From assembly GCF_900093605.1 (NCBI RefSeq), contig NZ_FLYE01000046.1:169195-233194 (forward strand): a stretch of 64,000 nucleotides of DNA, in the 5' to 3' direction. The translations under genes and the position numbers were made by a program. Origin of the DNA: Candidatus Terasakiella magnetica. Lineage in GTDB: Bacteria; Pseudomonadota; Alphaproteobacteria; Rhodospirillales; Terasakiellaceae. Below the pieces are notes generated by a model, which did no database searches, was not told the DNA's origin, and saw only the letters and a list, made by a program, of their open reading frames with translations. Shown piece by piece: positions 1 through 7,528 of this stretch. Positions within the stretch are counted from its first letter, which is position 1, and each line of letters opens with the position of its first letter.

Positions 1-355
1 CTGTGACCATAACGGCGGCAACGTTTTTACTATCAAGGCCAGACTCGGTCGGTTTTACACCCAGGCGCTCTAACATGGAGTGCAAGCTCTGTTTGGTGAA
101 ATGACCATCGGCAAGACCGTCACCTGTGCCGTTGAGACCAACGACAAGACCGTAACCGACAAGCATGTTGTCGCGCACGCCTTCAAAGGTGACGATGTCT
201 TTAATGCGTGAAGATGCATTTGCATGATTAGCGTTTAACAAAAGAATGGTACCTGCAACAATGAAGATACCCAGCAACCAAGTCAGCGCGAGCTTCTTGG
301 TTGTTTCTAATGCGCTCTTAAACGCTGGTGTGGTTCTCTTTGTGACGGCAGTCAT
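1..355 (-). CDS. flgI: Flagellar P-ring protein FlgI, N-terminal part (cut by window edge)
   Basis: FlgI polymerises into the periplasmic P-ring around the flagellar rod. About 118 N-terminal residues are visible; the gene continues beyond the left edge. The ATG complement lies at 353-355. The protein starts with a basic stretch, then a hydrophobic export segment ([19 protein letters not shown]), then the family hallmark [20 protein letters not shown] followed by [11 protein letters not shown] and [14 protein letters not shown], all typical of mature FlgI. The n-region before the hydrophobic segment is rather long. The gene is separated from flgE by a terminator-like hairpin and has its own sigma-54 promoter, so it is probably a separate transcription unit. 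The match to FlgI is unambiguous; only the C-terminal part cannot be checked. Confidence 0.93.
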   Translation of the reverse strand, partial: MTAVTKRTTPAFKSALETTKKLALTWLLGIFIVAGTILLLNANHANASSRIKDIVTFEGVRDNMLVGYGLVVGLNGTGDGLADGHFTKQSLHSMLERLGVKPTESGLDSKNVAAVMVT

Positions 356-427
356 GGTTTTCTCATCTGTTAGCCGTTAAAAAAACTTGGCCTACATTGA
401 AGCCGATTATTCTTATTAATTTATTAA

Positions 428-442
428 GCAAAGGCTGTGCCA
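428..442 (-). promoter_or_regulatory. Sigma-54 promoter of flgI
   Basis: On the minus strand the sequence TGGCACAGCCTTTGC matches the RpoN consensus: TGGCAC at -24 and TTTGC at -12, with the 12-nt step from GG to GC. It lies about 73 nt upstream of the flgI ATG. The same element precedes flgE and flgF, which strengthens the call. Confidence 0.85.
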
Positions 443-535
443 GAATATAAATGTTTAAAAAATTAATAAAAACAACGTGTTATGTATTGTTATTATGGGG
501 TGTTTCTTGGGGTGAAGGCTTCTTTACCTACCTAT

Positions 536-552
536 GGGTAAAAACTGCCGGG
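536..552. promoter_or_regulatory. Candidate FlbD/ftr-like activator site for flgI
   Basis: GGGTAAAAACTGCCGGG is an imperfect inverted repeat (GGGTAA / TGCCGGG halves). It sits roughly 100 bp upstream of the flgI sigma-54 element, where enhancer sites for RpoN activators normally lie. From memory it resembles Caulobacter ftr sites bound by FlbD. The assignment is an inference from position and resemblance. Confidence 0.45.
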
Positions 553-596
553 TAAAAGACTATGGGGACACCCGCTTTATAGATGGTGTCCCCATA
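551..596 (-). terminator. Hairpin terminator downstream of flgE
   Basis: A perfect 12-bp stem (TATGGGGACACC at 561-572 pairing with 585-596) encloses a 12-nt loop. It begins 39 nt past the flgE stop codon in the minus direction and is followed there by GTCTTTTACC, a short U-rich tail. It probably separates flgE from flgI. Confidence 0.65.
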
Positions 597-634
597 GGCA
601 AAGAACAGTGTTAATTGGTGCTTAATGAGCCAAG

Positions 635-2302
635 CTAAGCTTTCAAGTCACGGGCAACCTCGGTCATTTCATCAATGGTTTTGACAACCGTTGAGGCCGT
701 GTTATAGGCATTTTGAGTGATGATCATTCTGGTGAATTCATCACTGAGCTCAACGTTTGAGGTTTCGCGTGCATTTGGCACAAAGGTTCCGGCCCCTTGA
801 CCATTGGCGGTTCGCACAACGGCTGTCCCCGCATTGGGGTCATAGCGATAAACGTTCCCGTTAATGGGCTCTAACCCATCAGGGTTGGTAAAGGTCACAA
901 GCGGAAGCTTATAGATCGGACGTTGGGTTGCATCTGAGAAACGCCCAACGATTTCACCAGCCGCGTTGAACTCAAAACTCGTGAGTGTTGCATCGGAGCG
1001 ACCGTTATAATCATAAGAGACTTCAGCAATTTGACCGGAGGCATAGTTGGTCATATTGGTCATGTCCAAGGCAAAGCTCCCGCTTGAGCCTGGAATAGTC
1101 ACAGATGTGGGCGTGCTGAGAGAACCATCAGGATTGAAAGTTAATTGTAAACGATTGGGGGTGGTATCTGTATCAATACTCAGGGCCGTCCCATCGGATT
1201 CAAAAATTTCAAGCGTCCAGTTGTTATTGACTTGCTGGGCTTTCACACCGTCAATTGTTGTGCTGGTCTGGGTGATTGCCGCACCTGCATTTTGCGTGAG
1301 TGAGGCAATATCCAATGTGAACGTCGCGCCAAGAGTAGGGCTTGTATCAACCGTGATTGATGTTGGTGTTGAGGTGATGGCCCCGGTTGTGGGGTCAAAC
1401 GTCACGCTGATGGCATTGGGTGTACCATCAACTGTGCCATCGACATCCAGCTCACTTGAACCCTCAAAGATGCGCAAATCCCATGTGTCTGCTGCCGTTT
1501 TTGTAAATTGGAGGTCAACGTCCTGTTCAAAACCTTCTGTGTTATAGAGGGTCGTGGTTGCTGTTTCTGAAAATCCAATAGCTGCTGAGGCTGGAATATT
1601 CCAGTTGGGCGTCATGGTATTGGTTTGATTACCCAAGACAAAGTTGGTGAATTTCAGCTGATAAGACTGTAAGTCCCCATTGGCATCATAAGCTTTGATG
1701 AAAGTGGATTCATCATAGTTCGCAGCCGAATCTGAAGGTAGGTTCAGCCCAATGGAGGCCGCAGTTGTGGCTTCGCCATTTGAGGTGAAGGCTTCTGGAT
1801 CAATCCTTAAAGATTGTAGTGAGCCTTCATCAGTGGGGAAAGTTTCTCCATCGGCGTTGACCGGCCAGCCCTGAACGAAATAGCCGTTTTTATCAACTAG
1901 ATACCCTTCATAGGAAGTCACATCGGTGCCGTTTATATTGATGGTGATCTCGTCACCAAGTTTTTGTTCGAGCATCCCGTCGCGACCATAAACAGTCGTA
2001 CCGCTCCCATCAATTTCGGAATTTAGCTGGAAAAAACCAGAACCATTGATGGCAACATCATAGTTGCTATCACTGGAAATCATCGACCCTTGCTGGGAAA
2101 TCATCGAGCGTGAAATCGACCGAACGCCACCTATATCCTTATTATGGTCATAGGTTTGGGCAAGCATCGTAGAGAAATTGGTCTCACTACGTTTATAGCC
2201 GCCTGTGTTCAGGTTAGCGATGTTCAAGCCAATGACTTCCATCTTTTCGCTTTGCGCCATCATAGCGCCGACAGGGGCCGCGAATGATCCTAATATACTC
2301 AT
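635..2302 (-). CDS. flgE: Flagellar hook protein FlgE
   Basis: Polymerises to form the external flagellar hook. The N-terminus has the rod/hook signature (LNIANLNTGGYKR, near residue 26), the DVAINGSGFFQL motif follows, and the C-terminus (ELSDEFTRMIITQNAYNTAS) is the usual coiled-coil flg_bbr_C segment. At 555 residues it is longer than enteric FlgE (about 400). The extra length comes from the Thr/Ser-rich middle, which contains two similar copies of a segment running from W-x-L-x-IFE to the LD(I/M) strand. I chose the ATG at 2300-2302 because GAGGA lies just upstream; a longer frame starting at 2314 lacks a ribosome site. The gene has its own sigma-54 promoter at 2359-2373. Confidence 0.92.
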   Translation of the reverse strand: MSILGSFAAPVGAMMAQSEKMEVIGLNIANLNTGGYKRSETNFSTMLAQTYDHNKDIGGVRSISRSMISQQGSMISSDSNYDVAINGSGFFQLNSEIDGSGTTVYGRDGMLEQKLGDEITININGTDVTSYEGYLVDKNGYFVQGWPVNADGETFPTDEGSLQSLRIDPEAFTSNGEATTAASIGLNLPSDSAANYDESTFIKAYDANGDLQSYQLKFTNFVLGNQTNTMTPNWNIPASAAIGFSETATTTLYNTEGFEQDVDLQFTKTAADTWDLRIFEGSSELDVDGTVDGTPNAISVTFDPTTGAITSTPTSITVDTSPTLGATFTLDIASLTQNAGAAITQTSTTIDGVKAQQVNNNWTLEIFESDGTALSIDTDTTPNRLQLTFNPDGSLSTPTSVTIPGSSGSFALDMTNMTNYASGQIAEVSYDYNGRSDATLTSFEFNAAGEIVGRFSDATQRPIYKLPLVTFTNPDGLEPINGNVYRYDPNAGTAVVRTANGQGAGTFVPNARETSNVELSDEFTRMIITQNAYNTASTVVKTIDEMTEVARDLKA

Positions 2303-2358
2303 CGCATTCCTCATTAGTTAAATTAACACTGTGGGTACAATGACCCGCAAATCTATAC

Positions 2359-2373
2359 GCAAACCCTGTGCCA
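2359..2373 (-). promoter_or_regulatory. Sigma-54 promoter of flgE
   Basis: On the minus strand TGGCACAGGGTTTGC is a full -24/-12 match with correct spacing, 57 nt upstream of the flgE start. It shares TGGCACAG...TTTGC with the flgI promoter. Confidence 0.88.
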
Positions 2374-2442
2374 CAATTTAATCTATTGAAATTAAAGGAA
2401 AAAATGTTATCTATTAAGGATTGTTAAGGGAAAGTGGAAAAT

Positions 2443-2454
2443 CTTGCCGGGCAG
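2443..2454. promoter_or_regulatory. Candidate FlbD-like site for flgE
   Basis: CTTGCCGGGCAG contains the TGCCGGG core seen upstream of flgI and flgF, about 70-80 bp upstream of the flgE sigma-54 element. It also sits just upstream of the fliX promoter, so a regulator bound here could affect both divergent genes. Inference only. Confidence 0.4.
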
Positions 2455-2465
2455 AGTTTCCCCAC

Positions 2466-2494
2466 TTGGGAAGCGCTTAAAATTGGTCTATAAT
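2466..2494 (+). promoter_or_regulatory. Sigma-70-type promoter of fliX
   Basis: TTGGGA (2466-2471) and TATAAT (2489-2494) are separated by exactly 17 bp, and the fliX start lies 33 nt downstream of the -10. The gene order implies that fliX is made early, before the sigma-54 class. Confidence 0.7.
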
Positions 2495-2527
2495 AAAGAC
2501 TAGAGATAAATTGAACTGGATGTTGAG

Positions 2528-2959
2528 ATGAAGATTTCAAACGTAGGGCCAAGTAAGCCAGCGGTGAAAAGCACAAAGAAAGAGGGAACTGGTAAATCCG
2601 GTGGTTTTTCTACTCATCTCAACCGTGCCACAGGGGGCAACGAGGGGCAGGTCGAATTTCAAGAGGTTAATCCCGTGGCCTCTATGGACTCCATTCTTTC
2701 CATTCAAGAAGTCGGTGATGCTACTGAAGAAGAAAACCGTCGTGCCCTTTTCCAACGCGGGGAAGATATTCTGGAGCGTTTAAGTGAGATACAGCGCGAA
2801 ATTTTAGCTGGTGGTATCTCGGTTGAACGTTTGCAAAATCTTGCTCATTTACTGCGTAGTCGGCGTGAAACGGTCGAAGATCCGGCCTTACAGCAGATTA
2901 TTGATGAGATTGAGCTGCGCGCAGAGGTTGAAATTGCGAAGTGGGGACGCAACAAATAA
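2528..2959 (+). CDS. fliX: Flagellar assembly regulator FliX
   Basis: In Caulobacter, FliX couples flagellar basal-body assembly to the sigma-54 activator FlbD. This 143-residue protein has a disordered basic N-terminus (residues 1-40). The conserved helical C-terminal half reads GEDILERLSEIQREILAGGI, then LQNLAHLLRSRRE and ...DEIELRAEVEIAKW, which is the class II flagellar assembly regulator signature. Length agrees with the family (about 140). It diverges from flgE, with a sigma-70 promoter in the shared intergenic region. Its presence supports an RpoN/FlbD circuit acting on the nearby sigma-54 promoters, although flbD itself is not in this window. Confidence 0.9.
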   Translation: MKISNVGPSKPAVKSTKKEGTGKSGGFSTHLNRATGGNEGQVEFQEVNPVASMDSILSIQEVGDATEEENRRALFQRGEDILERLSEIQREILAGGISVERLQNLAHLLRSRRETVEDPALQQIIDEIELRAEVEIAKWGRNK

Positions 2960-3038
2960 CCTGTAGGTTATGTAGGTATTCCCTAAGTTATTGTGTTTTC
3001 ACAAAAAAATAAACTTGCAACTCTATGAAGAAAAATTC

Positions 3039-3067
3039 TTGCGATATTGCGAGACTCTCCTTATATT
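3039..3067 (+). promoter_or_regulatory. Sigma-70-type promoter of dksA
   Basis: TTGCGA (3039-3044), 17-bp spacer, TATATT (3062-3067), ending 45 nt before the chosen dksA ATG. Upstream, a 7-2-7 perfect palindrome (ATAACCTGTAGGTTAT, 2956-2971) could be an operator but has no known match. Confidence 0.65.
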
Positions 3068-3112
3068 GCGCCCAAAATTAGCAGGATGGGCACGCAAGTA
3101 AGGGGCACTGGG

Positions 3113-3529
3113 ATGACCGTCACATTGGCACAAGATTATAAGCCGACAAATGAAGAAGAGTTCATGAATGAAAATATGCAACAGTATTTTCGTGAAAAAC
3201 TCTTGGCATGGAAAGAAGAGCTGATTCGTGAATCAAACGAAACGCTTGAGCATCTCCAACAAGAAAACAACCAAGCACCTGATTTGGCTGATCGTGCGTC
3301 TATGGAAACAGACCGCGCACTTGAGCTTCGTACACGTGATCGTGCGCGCAAGCTGATCAGCAAAATTGATGCGGCCATGATCCGCATTGATGAAGGGACA
3401 TATGGCTATTGCGAAGAAACGGACGAGCCTATTGGTATTCGCCGTTTGGAAGCGCGCCCAATTGCGACGCTGAGCATTGAAGCCCAAGAACGTCATGAAC
3501 GTATGGAAAAAACCCATCGTGATGACTAA
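3113..3529 (+). CDS. dksA: RNA polymerase-binding transcription factor DksA
   Basis: DksA enters the RNA polymerase secondary channel and, with ppGpp, adjusts initiation at stringent promoters. The 138-residue product has the coiled-coil region with the D-L-A-D-R-A-S-x-E-T-D tip motif (DLADRASMETD), followed by the C-terminal globular part (YGYCEETDEPIGIRRLEARP). Only one of the four zinc-binding cysteines remains: the other positions read Thr, Ser and Ala. This is common in alphaproteobacterial DksA and suggests a fold that does not need zinc. The ATG at 3113 has AAGGGG upstream; an in-frame TTG at 3047 would lie inside the promoter, so it is rejected. Confidence 0.92.
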   Translation: MTVTLAQDYKPTNEEEFMNENMQQYFREKLLAWKEELIRESNETLEHLQQENNQAPDLADRASMETDRALELRTRDRARKLISKIDAAMIRIDEGTYGYCEETDEPIGIRRLEARPIATLSIEAQERHERMEKTHRDD

Positions 3530-3553
3530 GGTCGGTTGATCTTTGAAGAATTG

Positions 3554-3586
3554 AAAAGCGGTAATCGAAAGGTTGCCGCTTTTTTT
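3554..3586 (+). terminator. Rho-independent terminator after dksA
   Basis: The stem AAAGCGGTAA / TTGCCGCTTT (one G-T pair) is followed by a run of T, starting about 25 nt after the dksA stop codon. Confidence 0.8.
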
Positions 3587-3630
3587 ATTCCATGTCATGT
3601 TTTATGAGAAATCAGACAAAAGGAAAGCGA

Positions 3631-4770
3631 ATGTCTTTCAAGCCCTATGCGCGACCTGATGTACGCGAAAGTGATATTGATGCTGTTGTTGATGTGCTCA
3701 AAAGCCAGTTTTTAACAACCGGACCAAAAGTGCCGGAACTGGAAAAACAGTTTACAGCTTTGGTTCAGGCAAAAGAAGCTGTGGCTTGTTCCAATGGTAC
3801 AACAGCCTTGCATCTTGCCTCTCTCGCAATTGGATTGAAGCCGGGGGATAAGGTGGTCGTGCCTGCTTTGACTTTTTTAGCCACAGCAAATGCGGTGCGT
3901 ATGTGCGGGGCTGATGTGGTTTTTTGTGATGTTGATCCTGACACAGCCATTATGACGCTGGAGAATTTAAAAGCGGCTGAAGAAAAAGCAGGGGAGGGGA
4001 TTGTTGCGATCTATCCCGTACATATCGGTGGACATTGCGCCGATATGAAAAGCCTTTCAGACTATGCAAGGTCTAAGGGCTGGAAGATTGTGGAAGATGC
4101 CTGCCATGCTTTGGGCGGCACCAACCAAGCTTATCCTGTTGGGGCATGCGCTTATAGTGATTTGGCGTGTTTTTCCCTTCATGCGACGAAAAGCTTTACG
4201 TCTTGTGAAGGCGGGATGGTCACAACAAATGATGCGCAAATGGCTGAGCGCATGCGCATTTTGCGCAATCACGGTATGCTGCGCGATGAAAAAACTGGGC
4301 CATGGGCTTATGAGATGAATGAGCTTGGTTATAACCACCGTTTATCAGATGTTCACGCAGCCCTTGCCATTTGCCAATTAAGCCGCCTTCAAGAGGTTGG
4401 GCAGCGCCGTATGGAGATTGTCCAGAAATACCGTGAGGAGCTGGATGGTCTTTCGCCTTATATCAAATCGGTCTCGCCAACTGAAAATGGGGAGCCATTG
4501 CTGCATCTTTTTCAGTTGTTGATTGATTTTGATAAACTAGGCAAAAAACGCCCTGAGGTTTGTAAGGCCTTAATGGAAAAAGGGGTCGGCACACAGGTGC
4601 ATTATATTCCGGTGGCTAATCAGCCCTATTATGTTGAGCTTTACGGTGAGCCAAACCTGCCCGGTGCACAGCTTTTTTATGAACGGGTTCTGGCCCTGCC
4701 GCTTTATTCCTCCCTGAGTGAGGCTGAGGTGAATGAAGTGATCAGCGCTGTTAAAGACGTTCTTTTATAA
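3631..4770 (+). CDS. pseC: DegT/DnrJ/EryC1/StrS aminotransferase, probable PseC
   Basis: A PLP-dependent sugar-nucleotide aminotransferase. PseC makes UDP-4-amino-4,6-dideoxy-N-acetyl-altrosamine on the way to pseudaminic acid, a sugar put on flagellin. Visible features: SNGTTALHLA (PLP phosphate site), PALTFLATANAVRMCGADVVF, the Asp that binds the pyridine nitrogen in VEDACHALGG, and the Schiff-base lysine in FSLHATKSFTSCEGG. At 379 residues it fits PseC. The start at 3631 has AAAGGA upstream; a longer frame from 3592 overlaps the dksA terminator region. It lies inside the flagellar island with no other pseudaminate genes nearby. The family is certain; PseC rather than a paralogue is inferred from overall resemblance and location. 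Confidence 0.75.
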   Translation: MSFKPYARPDVRESDIDAVVDVLKSQFLTTGPKVPELEKQFTALVQAKEAVACSNGTTALHLASLAIGLKPGDKVVVPALTFLATANAVRMCGADVVFCDVDPDTAIMTLENLKAAEEKAGEGIVAIYPVHIGGHCADMKSLSDYARSKGWKIVEDACHALGGTNQAYPVGACAYSDLACFSLHATKSFTSCEGGMVTTNDAQMAERMRILRNHGMLRDEKTGPWAYEMNELGYNHRLSDVHAALAICQLSRLQEVGQRRMEIVQKYREELDGLSPYIKSVSPTENGEPLLHLFQLLIDFDKLGKKRPEVCKALMEKGVGTQVHYIPVANQPYYVELYGEPNLPGAQLFYERVLALPLYSSLSEAEVNEVISAVKDVLL

Positions 4771-4773
4771 TCA

Positions 4774-4807
4774 CAAAAAAAAGGCCGAAGTCAGATGACT
4801 TCGGCCT
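4774..4807 (-). terminator. Terminator of the flgFGAH operon
   Basis: AGGCCGAAGTCA and its perfect complement (4782-4793 / 4796-4807) form a 12-bp stem. In the minus direction it is followed by eight T, so it terminates flgH transcription. The same stem may block read-through from the convergent aminotransferase gene. Confidence 0.88.
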
Positions 4808-4854
4808 GTGAGTTTCCTAGTGTCTTAGAGCGATAAGAGCTAGGGCATAGAAAC

Positions 4855-5610
4855 TTAGAATGGTGCGATGATATCGAGGACCTGCATACCCCAACGTGGT
4901 TGTTGCAGTTCAGATACGTTACCGCGCCCACCGTATGTCACACGCATTTCAGCAATTTTTGTGTGGTCGATGGTGTTGGCAGAAGTGATATCTTCGCGAC
5001 GAATAATTCCTGTAATATTGAGTTCACGCAGCTCGTAGTTCACCAATGTCTCTTGGCGACCGTTGATCACAAGATTGCCGTTTGGCAGGATTTGGGTGAT
5101 CACAGCGGCCACTGTCATGGTGATGCTTTCATCTCGTGCGATCTTGCCTTCACCTGATGTGGTGTGGTCTGTGTTCAAGCTTACAGTTGAAGCGTTATCC
5201 ACATTGGAGGAGACGATTTTGGCAAGGCCGGCTTCAAAGCCGAAAAGGTTGGTTAAATTACCTGTCTCGCCGTCAGCGCGTGTGCGTTCTGTTTTATTGT
5301 TGATGCTTGCGTTATCAGAAATAGCGATGCTGACTGTCAGGATATCGCCCACTTCGTTGGCACGATTGTCTTTAAAGAAAGCGCGTGCCCCGCTGCGCCA
5401 AAGTGAATTTGGGTTGATATGGGCGGCTTTTGGTGCGGGCATCGGCATGCTGACAGGCTGATAATCCGGGCGTTTTGTCGGGTTGACGATTTCTGTTGTT
5501 TTTGGGCCGTCACCAACATGGGACAGGCGGGTAAAGAGACCGCAGGCAGAAAGTGTGGACATTAAGGTCACAATGGCTGCAAGGCGGAGAATATTTTTAA
5601 ATTGTAACAT
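4855..5610 (-). CDS. flgH: Flagellar L-ring lipoprotein FlgH
   Basis: FlgH forms the outer-membrane L-ring. The product (251 residues) starts with a lipoprotein signal peptide ending in the lipobox LSAC (Cys near residue 23). It carries the family core LWRSGARAFFKDNRANEVGD followed by ILTVSIAISDNASINN, and later GNLVINGRQE and the C-terminal GRGNVSELQQPRWGMQVLD. The ATG at 5608-5610 is preceded by AGGAGA; a frame extending to 5628 has no such signal. It is the last gene of flgF-flgG-flgA-flgH, 54 bp after flgA. Normally flgI would follow directly; here flgI lies about 4.5 kb away with its own promoter. Confidence 0.94.
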   Translation of the reverse strand: MLQFKNILRLAAIVTLMSTLSACGLFTRLSHVGDGPKTTEIVNPTKRPDYQPVSMPMPAPKAAHINPNSLWRSGARAFFKDNRANEVGDILTVSIAISDNASINNKTERTRADGETGNLTNLFGFEAGLAKIVSSNVDNASTVSLNTDHTTSGEGKIARDESITMTVAAVITQILPNGNLVINGRQETLVNYELRELNITGIIRREDITSANTIDHTKIAEMRVTYGGRGNVSELQQPRWGMQVLDIIAPF

Positions 5611-5664
5611 GTCTAGTCTCCTATACATATGCTCTAAGAACGGGGCTCAAGTTCGCTTTTAAAA

Positions 5665-6675
5665 TTAATTGATTGATGCGAGTTGAGCTGGTTGGTCAAG
5701 GATCGGAAGAACCGTGACCATGGAGCTACCGATAACGATAGCGTCAATTGTGCGTTTTGTTTTTGTGTTGTTGATGCGGATGGTGTCACCATCAGCGCCA
5801 TTTTCCATAGCGCGCCCTTTTGAAGTGAGGGTCATGCCGGGTTTTTTCAAAATGATTGTAACAACACTGCCTTTAGGGACGATCACAGGGCGCTGAATGT
5901 CCATTGTGCGAATAGGCTGTTCTGGTCGCAAAGAGCGTTTCGGTGTCATGCCGACCACATCTTGCAACTCAGTGATCACGCCGCGTTGGGCACGATCTGC
6001 ACGAAGCTTGACCCAAGTAATATCATTTTGGGCAATCACTTCACCTTTACTAAGGCGACGTGCCAATGTTGGGATTTCAATCATCTGATGAACTTGGCCT
6101 GTTACACGAACACGTTGGCTGGCGTTCATGTTTTTCTCACCCACGCTGAGCATAGCGGCAAAGCGGTTGGTGCGGCGGTTATAGCTCACATCTTCAACAG
6201 AAACTTCTGCCATGATCTCACTTGGCACATGAATGCGCAGGTGCTTGTTGCTCAGCTCAATATGTGGGTTAGATGGCAGATCATAGTCATTAAGGGAGGC
6301 CATCAAGGCATCAATGATTTCGTCTTTTTGAATTTGGATGCTGTCACGCGTAACCATGGTGCGCAGGTCTGAAGAAAGCGGACGCCATTTCAAGCCATAG
6401 GCACGCGCCACACGGTATAACCAACGGGCATCGAAAGAAGCGCGACGACCTGGTTTTGGCGCATAAGCCACCGCTGTTTCGGCTTTGTCGATCGGTGCGT
6501 TTGCAAACAGATCGCCCAAACGGATATAGGCACCAGAGACCACAATGTTTTCGCGCAAAGCAATCGGGCCAGTTTCGCCTGTTGCCATTGTGTCGAGGGT
6601 ATCGGTTGTGGCATTGCCAGCAGGGGCAAACAACAAAGTACCAAGTAAACTTGCAAGAAAAATAAAGTGTTTCAT
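5665..6675 (-). CDS. flgA: Flagellar P-ring assembly chaperone FlgA
   Basis: A periplasmic chaperone for polymerisation of FlgI into the P-ring. It has a cleavable signal peptide (MKHFIFLASLLGTLLFAPAGNA). The C-terminal SAF/ChapFlgA region includes PTLARRLSKGEVIAQNDITW, MTPKRSLRPEQPI and VVTIILKKPGMTLTSKGRAM followed by GADGDTIRINN. At 336 residues it matches the longer alphaproteobacterial form, with an extra N-terminal domain compared with E. coli (about 219). It starts 14 bp after flgG, with AAGGAA as ribosome site, so it is cotranscribed. Confidence 0.93.
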   Translation of the reverse strand: MKHFIFLASLLGTLLFAPAGNATTDTLDTMATGETGPIALRENIVVSGAYIRLGDLFANAPIDKAETAVAYAPKPGRRASFDARWLYRVARAYGLKWRPLSSDLRTMVTRDSIQIQKDEIIDALMASLNDYDLPSNPHIELSNKHLRIHVPSEIMAEVSVEDVSYNRRTNRFAAMLSVGEKNMNASQRVRVTGQVHQMIEIPTLARRLSKGEVIAQNDITWVKLRADRAQRGVITELQDVVGMTPKRSLRPEQPIRTMDIQRPVIVPKGSVVTIILKKPGMTLTSKGRAMENGADGDTIRINNTKTKRTIDAIVIGSSMVTVLPILDQPAQLASIN

Positions 6676-6689
6676 GACTTAGTTCCTTC

Positions 6690-7475
6690 CTAGCGCATCT
6701 GCGACAAGGTGCCCATCATCTCATCAGAAGTCGAGATCACCTTGGAGTTCATTTCGTAAGCACGTTGGGCTGAGATCAGGTTGGTTACTTCTGAAACAGC
6801 ATTTACGTTTGATGTTTCAAGAAAACCTTGCAGGATTGACCCATAACCTGTTGAGCCCGGAACGGCCGTTGCAGGCTGACCAGAAGCTGGCGTTTGCAGG
6901 TAATAGTTAGAGCCTTGTGCGCTCAAGCCCGCTGTGTTTGGGAAGTTTGCCAATGTCAATTGACCAACATTTTGCAGATCAACTTGACCATCGATTTTTG
7001 CAAGAACTTCACCAGAAGAGTTAACCGTTACATCAACAGCGTTTGCTGGAATAGTCAGGCCCGGTTGAACGAGGTAGCCATCATGTGTGACAAGCTCGCC
7101 ATCACCGTTAAGCTGGAATGTACCATCACGTGTGTAAGCTGTTTGACCATCTGGCAGAGTGATCTGGAAGAAGCCGTTACCTTGGATAGCAAGATCAAAC
7201 GTGTTGTCGGTTGCCGTCAGGTTGCCTTGTTCGTGAATACGATAAACAGAAGCAAGTTTCACACCCAAGCCAAGCTGTACACCAGCAGGAACGACTGAGC
7301 CGTCATCTGCAGAGGTGGAACCCACACGACGGATGTTTTGATACAAAAGATCGTGGAACTCTGTACGACGACGTTGGAAAGCCGTTGTGTTCATGTTTGC
7401 CAGGTTGTTTGAGATGACTTCAACATTTTGTTGTTGAGCCAGCATTCCTGTAGCACCGATACTTAATGATCTCAT
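6690..7475 (-). CDS. flgG: Flagellar distal rod protein FlgG
   Basis: Forms the distal rod that crosses the periplasm. At 261 residues it has the family length. It starts MRSLSIGATGMLAQQQNVEV with the ISNNLANMNTTAFQRRR signature; the middle has LAIQGNGFFQITLPDG and YTRDGTF, and the C-terminus reads NVNAVSEVTNLISAQRAYEM followed by NSKVI, which is diagnostic of FlgG. A strong GGAG ribosome site precedes the ATG. It is the second gene of the sigma-54-driven flgF operon. Confidence 0.96.
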   Translation of the reverse strand: MRSLSIGATGMLAQQQNVEVISNNLANMNTTAFQRRRTEFHDLLYQNIRRVGSTSADDGSVVPAGVQLGLGVKLASVYRIHEQGNLTATDNTFDLAIQGNGFFQITLPDGQTAYTRDGTFQLNGDGELVTHDGYLVQPGLTIPANAVDVTVNSSGEVLAKIDGQVDLQNVGQLTLANFPNTAGLSAQGSNYYLQTPASGQPATAVPGSTGYGSILQGFLETSNVNAVSEVTNLISAQRAYEMNSKVISTSDEMMGTLSQMR

Positions 7476-7528
7476 TTTCTTTACTCCTAAACTTCTTCGC
7501 TCTAGCTAGCCGTTTGATCGGCGCTTAC

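Noticed and set aside
1047..1547. 166-residue plus-strand ORF opposite flgE
   Set aside because: It is antisense to a well-supported gene, has no recognisable motif, and its length follows from low stop density opposite repetitive Thr/Ser codons.
2431..2448. TGGAAAATCTTGC as an additional sigma-54 box for fliX
   Set aside because: The GG-to-GC distance is 10, and a good sigma-70 promoter is present closer to fliX.
3047..3112. N-terminal extension of DksA from a TTG codon
   Set aside because: The extension lies within the -35/-10 region of the dksA promoter and is not conserved in the family.
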